A stretch of 64,000 nucleotides of DNA from Heliocidaris erythrogramma (GCA_025617745.1 CM046856.1:49294873-49358872), one strand, 5' to 3'. Numbered from the stretch's first letter, positions 23,755 through 35,389 are shown. The notes: generated by a model not told the origin, from the sequence alone. Made by a program: numbers and translations.

Positions 23755-24601
23755 TGCATGCCCCTGTCACACATCGCCGGATCGGATGGAAACGGATGGT
23801 ATTTTGTTTATCCCTTGTTCAAATCGTCAATCCGGTGGACAAAGTGTAAATTTCCATTTTGCAGGAGCCTACATGCGCGGTCCAGGTGCCGAATAAAACG
23901 CACAAACAACGCACCAGGGGCGATTGTATACAGGACAGTGGTACGTGCGCAAACGCCTAAGAAACGAACACGCACCGCATGCCCACCTGACAAAACGCAT
24001 GAGGAACGAATGAGTTGACGGATGAAACGTACATCGGTGTGCCGGTGTCAGTTGCAGGCCGGTACATATCAGTTAAACATCAGTTCCATGTCATGTTCAT
24101 ATATTGTGGATGTGCTGTAGATATCCTGTAGATATGCTGTAATCATCACATGGCCGTCCCGTCCGTTTGTCATCCGTAACTACTGCGTTTTGACCGGTAG
24201 TCGTCCTGCAGTCATCCTGCATGCGTCCTGTGGCTATGCGGTGTGTATGCGTTTGATGTGCTGTACATGCCCGTTCCATCCGTCCCATCTCTTGCAGCAA
24301 CGGACCCTGCAGGACGCCTGGCGGATGGAAACGTGCGGAAAATGACCAAGTACAGTACATATACAGGAGAAATCGCACAACCATTGGACAAGGGCCGGAT
24401 CTCGCTATCCGTTTCTGGCGGGGAAAAGTGTTATACATGCACACATTTTTGTGGCCGCTTTGACGGAAATCACCTGACGATGAACGTCCATCCAAAGGAT
24501 AAAATTGACATGAAACGCATTTTAACGAATATCAACGGATGCCACAAATCGACATTCGTTTCTCATACGTTTGCCTTATCCGGCAAAGTGTGACAGGCGC
24601 A
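23755..24601. repeat. PIF/Harbinger-like MITE, 847 bp
   Basis: The termini TGCATGCCCCTGTCACAC and GTGTGACAGGCGCA are inverted, and TTA flanks both sides (23752-23754 and 24602-24604), the 3-bp TWA duplication of Harbinger elements. The interior is GC-richer than its surroundings, with repeated ATCCTGTAGATAT, CATCCGT and CGGATGG words. The 86-, 116- and 132-aa frames on both strands lie wholly inside and have no transposase motif. Like the 1669-2194 element, it starts TGC directly after TTA. Confidence 0.75.
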
Positions 24602-24604
24602 TTA

Positions 24605-25893
24605 ACACTGCTAAAGCTATCAAACTTCCATCTATTTTCCACTTATATTTTCTTATTCTATCACACTTCCTTTCATTACTTTAAATATAAAATACATGTT
24701 GATCAAGTCAAGAAAATGAGTACATAATTTCAAATGGACATATAATAAGGTGTTAGTATGTTCACTCATTCTGAAACATCTGCAGGCGTCTTATTGAAAT
24801 GGCGCGTTTAGTAATGCATCCATATACTGTAATTTGACGACAGTGTAAACGGTCAGTCGCGATAGCCTCTGGAAAGATTTTCTCAATTGATTTGAAATCC
24901 TATCTGCAATAACGCAGTTTAACATTGTTGTAAATATGGCTTTGGAAATATACCATAATATCTCATTGGTATAACGATTGCCTGTGGGTGAGTTTAGAAT
25001 GGCTTCTCTTTCCTCGTAAAATATCCATGCTGACTTTTCTAGAATATTCCTTCAAAGTATGCATGTTTGTCTTGTTTTACGGAAGAGGACCTTAATTCTG
25101 TTGGTAATATAAAATTCGATATTGATTCAAGAAAAAAGCCAGCTCAGTGGCATAACATGGGTCCAGACACGGGGGGGGGGGGGGGGAAGCACCGGTACTA
25201 CCCGGTGGATGACATGCGAATTAACCAGGCCATTGGTCAGGGAGGGGGATGTGGTAGGGACTTGTATCATCTCCTATTCAAGTTCCCTCCCCCCTTTTTC
25301 TCTCCATCTATCTCTTTCTTTTTTCCCCACCATGCCCCCGATGTCCTCTGCAGCCATGCCGTTGACCATCGTATTCTGATTTCTCGTGCTCTCATTTGCA
25401 TTCATCCTGTTTGTTTACCGCAAATGGTCTAATCCGAATGCTGTTCAACTTCTGAACCCGAGGGAAAAAAATCATTTGATATTCAGATATTCACACTACT
25501 TGTCCTTCAAACTCTGCCTATCAATCGCTAGGAACTCGTAATGTTTCACGTTTCCGCCTAGTAATTATACAGGAGGGGGTACGAATTAAGACAATGAACG
25601 TATCCGATACATATGAAACCGTCATATGATATTGTGATGCTGTTATTTATATGCAATGAACTTGACGTTTTAATGCCGGTTTTTTGGAGGGGTTTCCTTG
25701 TCTGGCTTCTTGGAATGAATTAACAGAGGATAATACTCCAGTCACTCCAGAGACCGATACAAGGCCGACACACGCCAAAGAAAAAATTACATTACTCCGA
25801 ATGGCGAAGAATCGGTCCGTTTGAAGTCGGTTCGGAATCGTTTTTGCAGTGTGACTGAGCTATAAGATGTATCTTTTTCTTATCTTACCACTC
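24605..25893. other. Intergenic stretch, no gene recognised
   Basis: A hAT-like CAGTGGCATAACATGGGTCC end at 25145 is followed by a G run (about 25171-25186). The 121-aa frame at 25067-25432 crosses this repeat end and homopolymer, and changes frame with G-run length in copy 2, so it is not a gene. Confidence 0.5.
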
Positions 25894-26471
25894 GGTGTTT
25901 AAAATAAAAAAACAACAGTGACGTTTGATCATTAATAACTAAAAAAATGTACCTCGTATCAGGCTTAGGTTTTTGAAGTGTAAAGTTGAAGGATGTAAAG
26001 TTTATTGGGAGAAAATTTCATGCCATATCTCTGAATAGTTTTCTTAAAACATTGATCTGAATATTTAATTAGACTTTTCACTTTAAAAAAAATTCAAGGC
26101 CACAAAATCTATGTGTATCAGTGATGAATTCAGAACACAACAGTTGCCATTGTGTGTTCTGCCAACCTTTTGCGGTCCATTGTCATTGATGATTCATGAC
26201 TCTGGGTTAAAAAGGTGTTCCGGACTCTCAGCTGCAATGCACAATGGCAAATGTTGTATTCCGAATTAATTACAGATACAAACAGACTTGAATTTTCAAA
26301 TGGTGAAAATTAAATTAGATATTCAGATCAATATTTTAAGAGAAATTTCATGAAACTTGCTTCCAATAATTTTTACATCCTTCAACTTTACAACGTAAAA
26401 AATCTCAGGCTGATACGATGTATAATTTTTGAGTTATTAATGGTCAAAAGTGCGCACTGTTTTTAAACACC
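25894..26471. repeat. Near-complete palindromic element, 578 bp
   Basis: The left arm starts GGTGTTTAAAATAAAAAAAC and the right arm ends CTGTTTTTAAACACC. Inverted homology continues through ATTAATAACT, CGTATCAG, GTAAAGTTGAAGGATGTAAA, ATTGATCTGAATAT and GCCATTGTG(T/C) almost to the centre. Arms are about 285 bp each with a very short loop, so a transcript would form a long hairpin. No ORF and no clear target duplication. Confidence 0.8.
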
Positions 26472-26622
26472 TAATACCATACCACCTTCATACACGACGT
26501 TAAGAATGATTTGTGGTCCGATTCACTGTGAAGAGTGAGGCAGCTTAACTTGAGTGGACACATTCATTGCAAATATCTGGAAATCAGTTTAATAACAGTA
26601 AGCTAAAATATGCACTGTCATC

Positions 26623-26820
26623 AACGTGATGGCTCAGTGGTAGTGGACTCATAACTGGAAGGTCCCGGGTTCGAAACTAAAGAGATGCACTAGCACCTTT
26701 TTCTCGTTACCAAGTCCCTCAGATTGGACTTGTAGCCTCACATCCCCCTGCTTATATACTTGCTTTCTTAGCAGTCAGGTTAAGTAAAAAAAAATAATCA
26801 TGATCATGATCATCATTATC
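26623..26820 (+). repeat. tRNA-derived SINE, third type
   Basis: The head has A-box TGGCTCAGTGG (26630-26640), an anticodon-loop-like CTCATAA (CAT, Met-like) and B-box GGGTTCGAAAC (26668-26678). Acceptor-stem complementarity is absent, so it is not a functional tRNA. The tail ends in an A run and ATCATGATC repeats. Confidence 0.65.
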
Positions 26821-28561
26821 AAAATGATCGCTTCGTGCACTTGGGAGGCAAAAAGATTTCGATTTTAATAAAAAGATAAATTTAACACAGTTTTAACAGT
26901 TTTACCTTAAAGAATAATTGTCCTTTTGAATTTTTGATACATCAGCTAATGAAGATATTCAAATTTGTTCTATGTTGGTAATTGTAATGGAGACATTAGT
27001 TGCACAAAACAGATTTATATAGGTTAGATAAACTATTAATGAGTTAGCTATTCCATGTGCGCGATTACACTCACGTCTTGTTCATTCTTGCGTAGCGTTG
27101 TAACACAACTAGTTTTCAACCGCATGTTGTTATTTTTTAAACCACATGCCCCAAATTCGGTGTATTGTAGGTTACCTAATTAACTCACTTGAACTCACCG
27201 ATGAAAACATTTTGTGAGTTGTAAAAAACCCCGATATTACCATTAAAACACTAAGAAAACATATTTAGAAATAATATTGAAGTATAACACCCACTTACAA
27301 AAACAAAGGGAAAAGGGAGGATAATTCCCATTTGTTGCGTTAATCAATTTAATCGATGAACTTATTTGTTAAAATTTGCCACCACCCCTAGAGGTGAATT
27401 TTGCACAATTCAAGGACGTTGAAAAATAAAATGAAATTTTATACCTTTATTACTCATTGGCAAACTTCGCCACGAGGCAGATAACCTTTGAAATAATGTA
27501 TTTGTATAAGTAAGCTGTGGTCAAAATCATTTTTCAACAATGCCATTTTTGAGTCATGATTGATTATATTTTGATTATTTCATATTATTCAAGAAGGGGG
27601 AAGAGAGAGAGCGAGTAAGGAGAGAAGGACTAAATTATGGAAAACAACCAATCAATGCCATGTAAATCACCACTTTGATATATGCTTGTGATAATATGAA
27701 AAGCGTTATTATTTAGTTCTCGTTATGAAATCGTTTCCAGAAAAAAACTCTCTACCTCATATTAGACATCCTTGTAAATATATGTTTTGGTATTGTTCAA
27801 ACCGATGAAATGTGAATAAAAATTGTATAAACTTGCTGATAACCGCACCTTGAAATGCACAAGCGCAGATCTTGCACATTATGGGACAGGGAATTTTATC
27901 AGTCCTTGGATCATCAAATTCTTTTTCATGCCTTGTTAGATATTCTATCATATTTGTTGGCATATATAGTTAAAATGTATTTTTTTCTTAAACTTGATAC
28001 AGGAACGGGGGATTTATTTTGCCTTAGAACTGTGTATGTTTTTTTAATCCTCTAACAATAAAGTCTCCTATTTGTATTTATTCGTTAATTTGAAATTTAA
28101 AAAAAAAAGTGAGTTCGAAATAGATGAAAATAGGTACAAAGTGACCGTTTTTTCTTTTCGATGTTTGCAGGACGGGCAAACCGTCGTCGGCCGATGATAT
28201 ACTAGAAGTATGTCGAAAGCAAATACAAGATTAGCTATGGGCCTGTACATGTATATATATATATGTATATATACATATATATTCATATAAATTCAAGTCA
28301 CACAAAGACATAAATGTTATTTTATACACGTTATGTTATAAATTATCAAATATTTTTATCCGGTTTGGATCAATCTATATCCGGCTCACAAAAAGTCACT
28401 TTAGACGTATCGATGGAAAGAATACTGAAAACGCCTGAAAGAAAAGAAAAGCAAAATCTTTACGTAAGAGTAAGATTCAAATCGCAATTCTTCCCTCCAC
28501 AACTCCCTTTCCCCGTTGTTATCCCTACGATCTTCGTTTCATTTCATTTCATAGACAAAGT
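26821..28561. other. Intergenic stretch, no gene recognised
   Basis: A TA-rich microsatellite lies at about 28250-28285 and a short GA run near 27605. Frames of 66-93 aa have no recognisable domain. Confidence 0.45.
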
Positions 28562-28740
28562 CTGTCAAAAGTTAGACTCTCCCGGGCTCTATTAGACGAT
28601 AAGCCCAAAAAATGCAATCTCTTGGAATGTTTGATATCCCTCATCAAAATCTGTCAAAAAGTTAAACTCTCCCGGGCCCTAATAGAGATTAACCTCAAAT
28701 AATTCAATCTCCTCGAATGTTTGATATTCATTATCAAAAT
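28562..28740. repeat. Two-unit ~89-bp tandem repeat
   Basis: Units begin CTGTCAAAAGTTAGACTCTC (28562) and CTGTCAAAAAGTTAAACTCT (28651). Each continues CCCGGG(C/A)..TA(T/A)TAGA..GGAATGTTTGATAT with moderate divergence. Confidence 0.75.
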
Positions 28741-30268
28741 TGAAATACGACGAAGACGGATAGCATTATACCAAGGGGAATTCAAAATGCTGAATCTTTC
28801 TGCTGATTATTTCCTATTTTTTTCTCGTAACGAAGGCCGCGACTGAATTTTCCTTACCCACTTCTGTGATTATTGAAAGCCTCGACCCCCTCCCAAGTTT
28901 TCCAAGGGGGACCATAGGTACTTCTTACGTCACAAAGTGCAATGTAGCCAAATAAACTGACGGAACCCTCCCACGGGGGTGTTGTGTTTCATCGTTGCTT
29001 TTTCTTGACCTTCAAATGGGGGGGGGGGGGGGGGGGCGGCGGAGTACGCCGGCTAGCAATATGTAAACATATCCCTCAGGTAGTGAAAGGAAAATGGACT
29101 GAAAATTTCAAGAACACCTTCATAAGTTGAATGTGCATCCTCCATTTGGTAGGCAAATCTCTTCATTCTTCATTTCCTTTTCTCACTAATCATTTTCGAT
29201 AATCTTCGGATCTTCTGCGCGTTTATCTTGCGCAATTCTCTTGTGAAACGATGACATCCTTCTCCCGCCGCGGATGATTTATTTCCTAGTTCGGCGTCTT
29301 TAACTATACATAAGATCCTCTAGAGGGCCATACATTAACACCCTTCTATAAACAAGAGTTGATGGAGAAGAAAGTTAGATAATTCTTACTCCAATAGTAA
29401 GATCAGACCATGACAAAAAATCTTTATCACACGTATGTACAAGCATTCTGAATTGAACGCATGATTTGAATTTTAAATAGAGCGGTTAGAGTAAGACAGT
29501 GATCAATTTGTTGTTGTTTTTGGGTGGCTGCTATTGAAGCAGAGTTGCGATAGTATCAAATCTTTACGTACATATAAATACTCGATGAACTATGACGTAG
29601 TGCATCTTAATTATCTTTGTTTCTTTATGAAGCGATAAACTTATTCACTTTGGACCTATCGAAACTGACAGTACTATGTAGCTGAAACCGACAGTAGGTT
29701 CAAATCAGGCAAAATATAAACCGCTAAAACATAAACTATTGATATTTGAACATTTTAAGGATGATGCAAGACAAGCCTGATGCTATTGTTATTTTGAAAA
29801 ACGTATTTGCTTTTAAACTACTCAGGAAAAGAAAAGTCACACAATACTTGCTTACCAACAATCGATGTCATTCTTACAAAAAAAAAAGATGCAAAGGTTC
29901 AAAGCGTTAAGGTGAGCTTGATCCTATTCACTTTTTAACTTTTGTATCTTTTAAACTAATTAATCGTCATTATTACCCGATTACAAATTAATGTAACTAT
30001 ATTACTGTGCCTTTACATAATCCTGATTCACAATATGTTTCTTCTCTTTTGATGTAGTTTGCTAAACAGGAACCAGACTCTAAATGGCTTTTGCATTTGA
30101 TTTACAGCTATATTGGCAACCCGGAAATCAAAATGATTTAGTTTTGATGGACAGCAATATAAGTACCTGATGATGGCTAATTACTTAAATGCAACAACTA
30201 AAATTATCTTGCACTTTAATTCACAGATGAAACCTACACAACCCAAATCAGATTAGTTTTTGATCTTA
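28741..30268. other. Upstream region of the peptide-precursor exon
   Basis: An 18-base G run lies near 29019. No upstream coding exon was recognised. The sequence may hold untranslated exons or promoter elements of the 30434 gene, but none can be assigned from sequence alone. Confidence 0.4.
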
Positions 30269-30303
30269 CAGGCGTAAGCTACTCAACTTCAATTCACGAT
30301 GGA
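30269..30303 (+). promoter_or_regulatory. Duplicate of splice acceptor, leader and ATG
   Basis: CAGGCGTAAGCTACTCAACT..CACGATGG is a diverged direct copy of the segment just before the 30434 start codon (30404-30437: CAGGCGTAAGCTTCCCAATC..CACAATGG). Both have a TTNCAG acceptor-like sequence, the GCGTAAGCT leader and an ATGG. The upstream ATG (30299) opens only nine codons before a stop, so it would act as a short upstream ORF if transcribed. Confidence 0.5.
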
Positions 30304-30403
30304 TGTTTTTCTTTGTTGTAGTGGATAGTTTTCTTTCTACTAAATGTTAGAGTAATACAACTAAAAATCACAACCGTGTATGTTTTTTTAAACTATATAT
30401 TTC

Positions 30404-30433
30404 CAGGCGTAAGCTTCCCAATCCAAACACACA
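30404..30433 (+). promoter_or_regulatory. Probable 3' splice acceptor and short 5' leader
   Basis: A T-rich tract (30381-30402) leads to TTCCAG with AG at 30405-30406, giving a 27-base leader before ATG at 30434. This suggests a preceding intron in the 5' untranslated region. Confidence 0.55.
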
Positions 30434-30692
30434 ATGGTGACTGATACGACAAGACTCCTGCTACTGGCAGCCATCTTCTCCGTTTTCCTCGCGTGCCTTC
30501 CATCGCTCGGTCAGTGCTTCATGATCTACGAAGAGGACGTTGACGACGAGAACGATAAGGACGGCGAATGGAAAAGAGGGTATCCAGGTAACAGCGTAGT
30601 CGCTGATCCCGTGCTGAGGTCACCTGTGACGTACCAATCGATGAGTAAATTTTTACAAGGACTGGCATCCAGACGGTTTGTAAATGACCCAC
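30434..30692 (+). CDS. Secreted peptide precursor exon, NPY/NPF-like (partial)
   Basis: Codons 1-28 form a signal peptide (MVTD.., hydrophobic LLLLAAIFSVFLACL, likely cleaved near SLGQC). An acidic spacer follows (about residues 31-45, EEDVDDENDKDGE), then WKR with a Lys-Arg convertase site at 47-48, then GYPGNSVVADPVLR and YQSMSKFLQGLASRRFVNDP to residue 86. The reading frame reaches a TAA only by running through CAC|GTAAGT, a strong splice donor, so the exon ends at 30692 with one base of the next codon. If that codon is Arg (C|GN), the peptide would end ..NDPR-x. Known invertebrate NPF peptides have a Tyr/Phe-Leu-x-x-Leu helix about 12 residues before a C-terminal RPRF-amide, and NPY-family genes carry an intron in that last Arg codon, so the layout fits. 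However, the canonical intron phase is 2, while this donor gives phase 1. The next exon was not found. An internal dibasic Arg-Arg at 80-81 could also be cleaved. Secretion is well supported; the family is tentative. Confidence 0.7.
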
Positions 30693-30759
30693 GTAAGTAA
30701 AAATGTTTCTTACATCATGATGTAAAACAACGGGGGGGGGGGGGGGGGTGGGGGCACTC

Positions 30760-31040
30760 ATTTTTCCGAAGGTTTATAAATCCGAAACACAAATTTGCCA
30801 TACCAGAGGGTTCATAATTCCGAACATTTGTTGCAACACACAGAAGATTTATTCCGAAGGTTCTTTATTCTGAAAATTAAATAGGGTACTATTTCATTTT
30901 CATTCGGAACATTCGGAATTATGCATCCCATTTCATTCTTGGAATTACGATCCCTATTTCATTTCCAGAAATTGTATGAGCCCTCTTCGTTTCCGGAACC
31001 TTCGGATCAACGAACCTTTGGAAAAACGACATGTTTCCGT
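30760..31040. repeat. TTCCGAA/TTCGGAA word repeat after the exon
   Basis: After an 18-base G run (30731-30748), the words TTCCGAA, ATTCCGAA and GAAGGTT recur in both orientations (for example 30764, 30813, 30852, 30903, 30913, 30997), giving a degenerate inverted and tandem structure. It lies in the presumed intron of the precursor gene. Confidence 0.6.
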
Positions 31041-31449
31041 AAGCATTTGCTTATGATAGTTTTGCCCTCTGCATTTTGTAAATAATTGTACCTACATCAT
31101 CAAATGTTTTATATCGAATTATATCTATACTCACTGTATTAGTGGTACGTGCATATGTTATCACTATAAAATGGTTACTTTCATGATGTAAACACTCACT
31201 TATTTCTATGTAAGTTTATCGCCCCATCCTTTATATGTTACGTTTGAAAGCAACTGTTGTTTAACATTGATTATGAAATAAATGCAGAAAGGCATCTGCA
31301 AAAAAAAAAAAAAATACGAACGATATGTTCGTTTTATAACGTCATTAGATAAATTTTAGAGCAATATTTTTTCTGCATCCATATATGTTATATTCCCTTT
31401 TTATATAAACGTACTACGTAAACTGCAAAAGCCAGAGTGTTTATTGACA
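31041..31449. other. Presumed intron sequence, nothing recognised
   Basis: AT-rich sequence with an A run near 31299. No acceptor followed by a plausible Phe-Gly-basic coding end was found. Confidence 0.4.
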
Positions 31450-31674
31450 CTGCACTCAAAAAACAACCTAGTCAAATATGACTAGAATCTAGTCAGATTT
31501 GACTAGAATCATTCCCACTGGCCCCTGCACTATTCTAGTCAAAACTACCAGCTTCGGGTTTGAAGTGAACGTAATCCTGGTCAAAATGAACAGAATCCTA
31601 GTCAGAATGACTAGCATTTGATTAAGAAAATGAATTTAAAAAAATAAATAACAAGACTGTTTCAGAGTGTGCAT
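31450..31674. repeat. GACTAG-rich MITE-like element
   Basis: The ends CTGCACTCAAAAAAC and GTTTCAGAGTGTGCA are roughly inverted. Inside, TGACTAGAATC, CTAGTCA and related words recur in both orientations at least seven times. No coding capacity. Confidence 0.55.
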
Positions 31675-34025
31675 GCACCTCCTAATTTCATTCATGACAC
31701 CAGATACGTGTTATCAGGATCAAATTATACTGATTTAGTTCCATCGTACCAACACCAAAATAGTGTTAAAACAACACCAGCATGCATAGGAAACAAAAAC
31801 GATGGAATGACATAAGTTTAATTCCATGTTGGTAACATCTATCCGGTGTGGTCATGGATGTTAGGAGGTGGAGTTAATAAACCCTCTGCCTTTTGCAGTT
31901 TGCATATACGTTTTTATTAAAAGGGAAAATATAATTATGGATGCATATAATATAGCGAAACGGATTAGACCTAATGACAGATTAATTACATTGGTAGGAT
32001 TGGCATTCATATTCAACTTTTATTCATATAGTTCACGATTCCCAAAATATAACCCTGTAGAGGTATAAAAGGGATGACTGGATAAAGATGTTAAAAGGAC
32101 AATAACTGGTTTTGGTCATATTGATAGAAAGGAAAGTCTAGGACACGGAGGTCACGGACATGTTGAGAAGATGTAAATTGTATCAACGCAACGCTATACA
32201 TGTATAATAGAGGAAACTCTGCCCTTAATGCGTGAATAATTAAAATCTTTATTTACCACGAAATTGTGACAAAGAACAAACTGGAAGAATGAAAGAGAGG
32301 TATAGCTATAAAAGAAGAAAGTGTTTGCAATTGGAATAGTTTTGGTATACTTGTTGGAAAAAACTGGCCATTTTCTGGAATCTATTTGTCTTTACCTGGG
32401 AACAACCTCAAAATGGTATAATTTCTCGCGAAGTGCATCATTTGAACTCGTCACCTCTCCCCTTCCCCTCGAATCAAAAGACGATTTCCAACACGTCATT
32501 ATCGATTATGTCGATGTCGCCATACCCCTGCTTCAACCGATGTCAATATTATTGCATGTGATCGGTAATGTCAGTATGGTGTGAATACCTCTGGTGCTGC
32601 CTTTCATTTTATTCTCAAATTCCGACAGCTGCGGAGTATAAGAGCACAATAATTGTATGCCGATGCATGCCTAAAATCCTTTAACAAGGCTGACTAGAAG
32701 GTCCATTATTTTGTTTTATATAGTCTTCTAAAATTGTGTTCATGCGTCTTTCTTTACCGACAGAAATATATATAGCCATGCATATAGCACGTAATTTTGT
32801 CTTCTCTAGTTTAGATTAGTGGCATAGCTGAGGACCCCCTTTCTCCATCGAATGACGAAAAAGGGAAAAAGATGGAAAGAGAGAAAGAGAAATGAAAACA
32901 AGAAAGTGGAAGACAACGTCAGAGAAGACGACACGCCCAACCCTCTCCTCACTTGATGGCTTTGTCTTCTCATCGAACTATTAAGACCGCCCCCCCCCCC
33001 CCTCGTCCCCCTTCCTCCCTGCACCAGTGCTTTCTCAATGGCTATAGATATCCACGCTACGAAACCGGTTCAGATGTAATGAGAACTTATAAGGGCAATA
33101 AATTGGTAGAATATAATAATGAACGGATTTGATAAATGAGGTAGAGGCAGACATTATAGGCGTGGTTATCGGAGACGTAATGAAGGAACAACAAATAACA
33201 TCCCATCCCTCCCCTGTCACAAAAAAGAGAAAGAAAGATAATTACTTTGCATGCTCCTGCGAAAACATCCTTCACTAACCGATTTTTTAAAACTTCAATC
33301 CTAATCCTTACCCTAAATCTTTGACGAAATGGAGCTTGAAGCAATTATCGCCGTAGTATACGTCGGATATCCAATATAACTGAGTATTAAATTGAGGGAA
33401 TTAGGGAGAGGGAGGGTAAAACATGAATAGTTAAGAGAGAGAGAGAGAAAAGAGAGAGAGAGAGAGGGGATACGTGGAGAGGGAGGAGGAGGGAGAGAGG
33501 GGGAAAATCGAGTAGAGCGTCTTTTGACCTTAGACATAAGATACTTCAGATTTCAATTTCGGGGAGGTTGAAGTGGGCGACAAACATTTTGTCATGTTAT
33601 TAGTCTCGAATAACGTGACAAGACGTCGTCTTAATAGGTCTCTAGCTTTAGTTTCCGTTCCCTCGGCACCGAGCCCCACAAACATTATTACAAAATGAGG
33701 GTCTTTTATGATATGCATCTTGTCAAATGAAAATATACTTAAAAGCAACGCCTGGCAAAAGTGAAATGATCTTTTCAAGTACGCTATCGTCTCAAAAAAT
33801 GTCGTTTGGCATATTATTACCTATATAGATCCAGTGTTGATAAAAGATCAAATTTGTTGGCTTAATCATCACAGGCTGTCATAAACTATGCCGTGTCAGT
33901 AAGCATGTTATGAGGCATGAAGTCCGGATCAAATATCCATTAATGTTGCCATCATGGGTACGTAAGCGCTTTGCTTGAACGCGTTTTTCAGATTTTGCGA
34001 ACTTTTATCTTTGCCATCCAGTATT
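31675..34025. other. Intergenic or intronic stretch, no gene recognised
   Basis: It holds a C run at about 32990-33002 and a GA/AGAG microsatellite at about 33433-33505. Frames of 60-87 aa lack domains; several cross the simple repeats. Confidence 0.45.
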
Positions 34026-34161
34026 TACTGGCGGCTCGGGGGGGGGGGGGGGGGGAGGGAGAAGCACGGGGTGCATGGGGCTACGTGAGTATTTATATAT
34101 TATTGTGTGTGTACATGTTGCCCCCCCCCCCCCCCCGATGAGAATGGAGGATCTGCCACTG
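34026..34161. repeat. Small hAT-like fold-back element with G and C runs
   Basis: The left end TACTGGCGGCTC and the right end GATCTGCCACTG are roughly inverted. An 18-base G run (34038-34055) near the left is mirrored by a 16-base C run (34121-34136) near the right, so the homopolymers are part of the arms. Confidence 0.55.
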
Positions 34162-34293
34162 ATTATTACATAAAACAATTGGCATGATTGTCATTTATTC
34201 CTACTTGTTAGACTATACGGCTTCGCGTCAAAATATACGAGATCGATACGAATCAAGATTTTCTGAGCAAAATTTATCATCTGCTAGCAATAT

Positions 34294-34889
34294 GTATCGT
34301 CTGCTAGCAATACATGGGGGCTGCCATTTTTTTTATGTGTACAAGAAGATTTTCTTAATCCAAGTGCCCAATTGCCTTTTTCAAAATTAAAAACCCATTT
34401 GAGATTAAAAATATAGAATAGATATGTCAATTTATTTTTAAACTGAAGATTTCCTTATATATTTCTGTTGAAAATCGATATTCGCTTAATATAAATCTAT
34501 TTTCTAGATACTGTGACGCAATGGACGGAGCAAATTAATTCAAATTTTATGGATGCTTCTTCCTGAGCATCTATAGCGGCAAACTATGCATTCACCTGCT
34601 TTCGGATAATGGGACTTGAAAAGTCAGAATGCATGCTGCATATATTATGTTCTGCTCTGTTTGGCAAACCCAAGAAATAGATTTTTGTTAAGCAAAACCA
34701 GACAATTTAAAAGTATCATTATAAAGATTTAATTTTTATAAATCATGTAAACACCCACTTTATATTTTTCGTCACATAGGGATTTTAGGTAATGAAGAAA
34801 ATCAATTTAGGTCTTGGATGCAAAATATCTTCCTGACCGGAACATTTCTCAATGGTTCATGTACAAATCCAAATCAGCAAGAAAATGGC
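34294..34889. repeat. Fold-back element cut by the gap (copy 1)
   Basis: The left arm (34294-34330, GTATCGTCTGCTAGCAATAC then ATGGGGGCTGCCATTTT) is present, but the right arm stops after GAAAATGGC at 34889. The complete element is at 54805-55434 in copy 2. Confidence 0.75.
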
Positions 34890-35389
34890 NNNNNNNNNNN
34901 NNNNNNNNNNNNNNNNNNNNNNNNNNNNNNNNNNNNNNNNNNNNNNNNNNNNNNNNNNNNNNNNNNNNNNNNNNNNNNNNNNNNNNNNNNNNNNNNNNNN
35001 NNNNNNNNNNNNNNNNNNNNNNNNNNNNNNNNNNNNNNNNNNNNNNNNNNNNNNNNNNNNNNNNNNNNNNNNNNNNNNNNNNNNNNNNNNNNNNNNNNNN
35101 NNNNNNNNNNNNNNNNNNNNNNNNNNNNNNNNNNNNNNNNNNNNNNNNNNNNNNNNNNNNNNNNNNNNNNNNNNNNNNNNNNNNNNNNNNNNNNNNNNNN
35201 NNNNNNNNNNNNNNNNNNNNNNNNNNNNNNNNNNNNNNNNNNNNNNNNNNNNNNNNNNNNNNNNNNNNNNNNNNNNNNNNNNNNNNNNNNNNNNNNNNNN
35301 NNNNNNNNNNNNNNNNNNNNNNNNNNNNNNNNNNNNNNNNNNNNNNNNNNNNNNNNNNNNNNNNNNNNNNNNNNNNNNNNNNNNNNNNN
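34890..35389. other. Assembly gap, exactly 500 N
   Basis: 500 unknown bases. The round number indicates a placeholder gap of arbitrary size. Long open frames that appear to cross it are artefacts. Confidence 0.99.

Larger units (their letters stand above)
14981..34889 (+). repeat. 20-kb direct repeat, copy 1 (left of gap)
   Basis: From TCCCCTTTCTGATGATACTA onward this interval matches 35390-55403 almost base for base over its whole length. It ends with GCAAGAAAATGGC at the last base before the N gap. Length is 19,909 bp against 20,014 bp for copy 2. Differences are SNPs (for example ATCCTCTTTG against ATCCGCTTTG near 18320), G/C homopolymer lengths and one larger indel near 19237. The ends coincide exactly with the gap, which points to two haplotypes placed in series. 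Confidence 0.95.

Noticed and set aside
24097..24593. Overlapping 132- and 116-codon frames on opposite strands (also 44600-45096)
   Set aside because: They lie inside a TTA-flanked MITE, show no transposase motif and have no splice or start context.
25067..25432. 121-codon plus-strand frame
   Set aside because: It runs through a hAT-like end and a poly-G tract, and the frame shifts with G-run length in copy 2.
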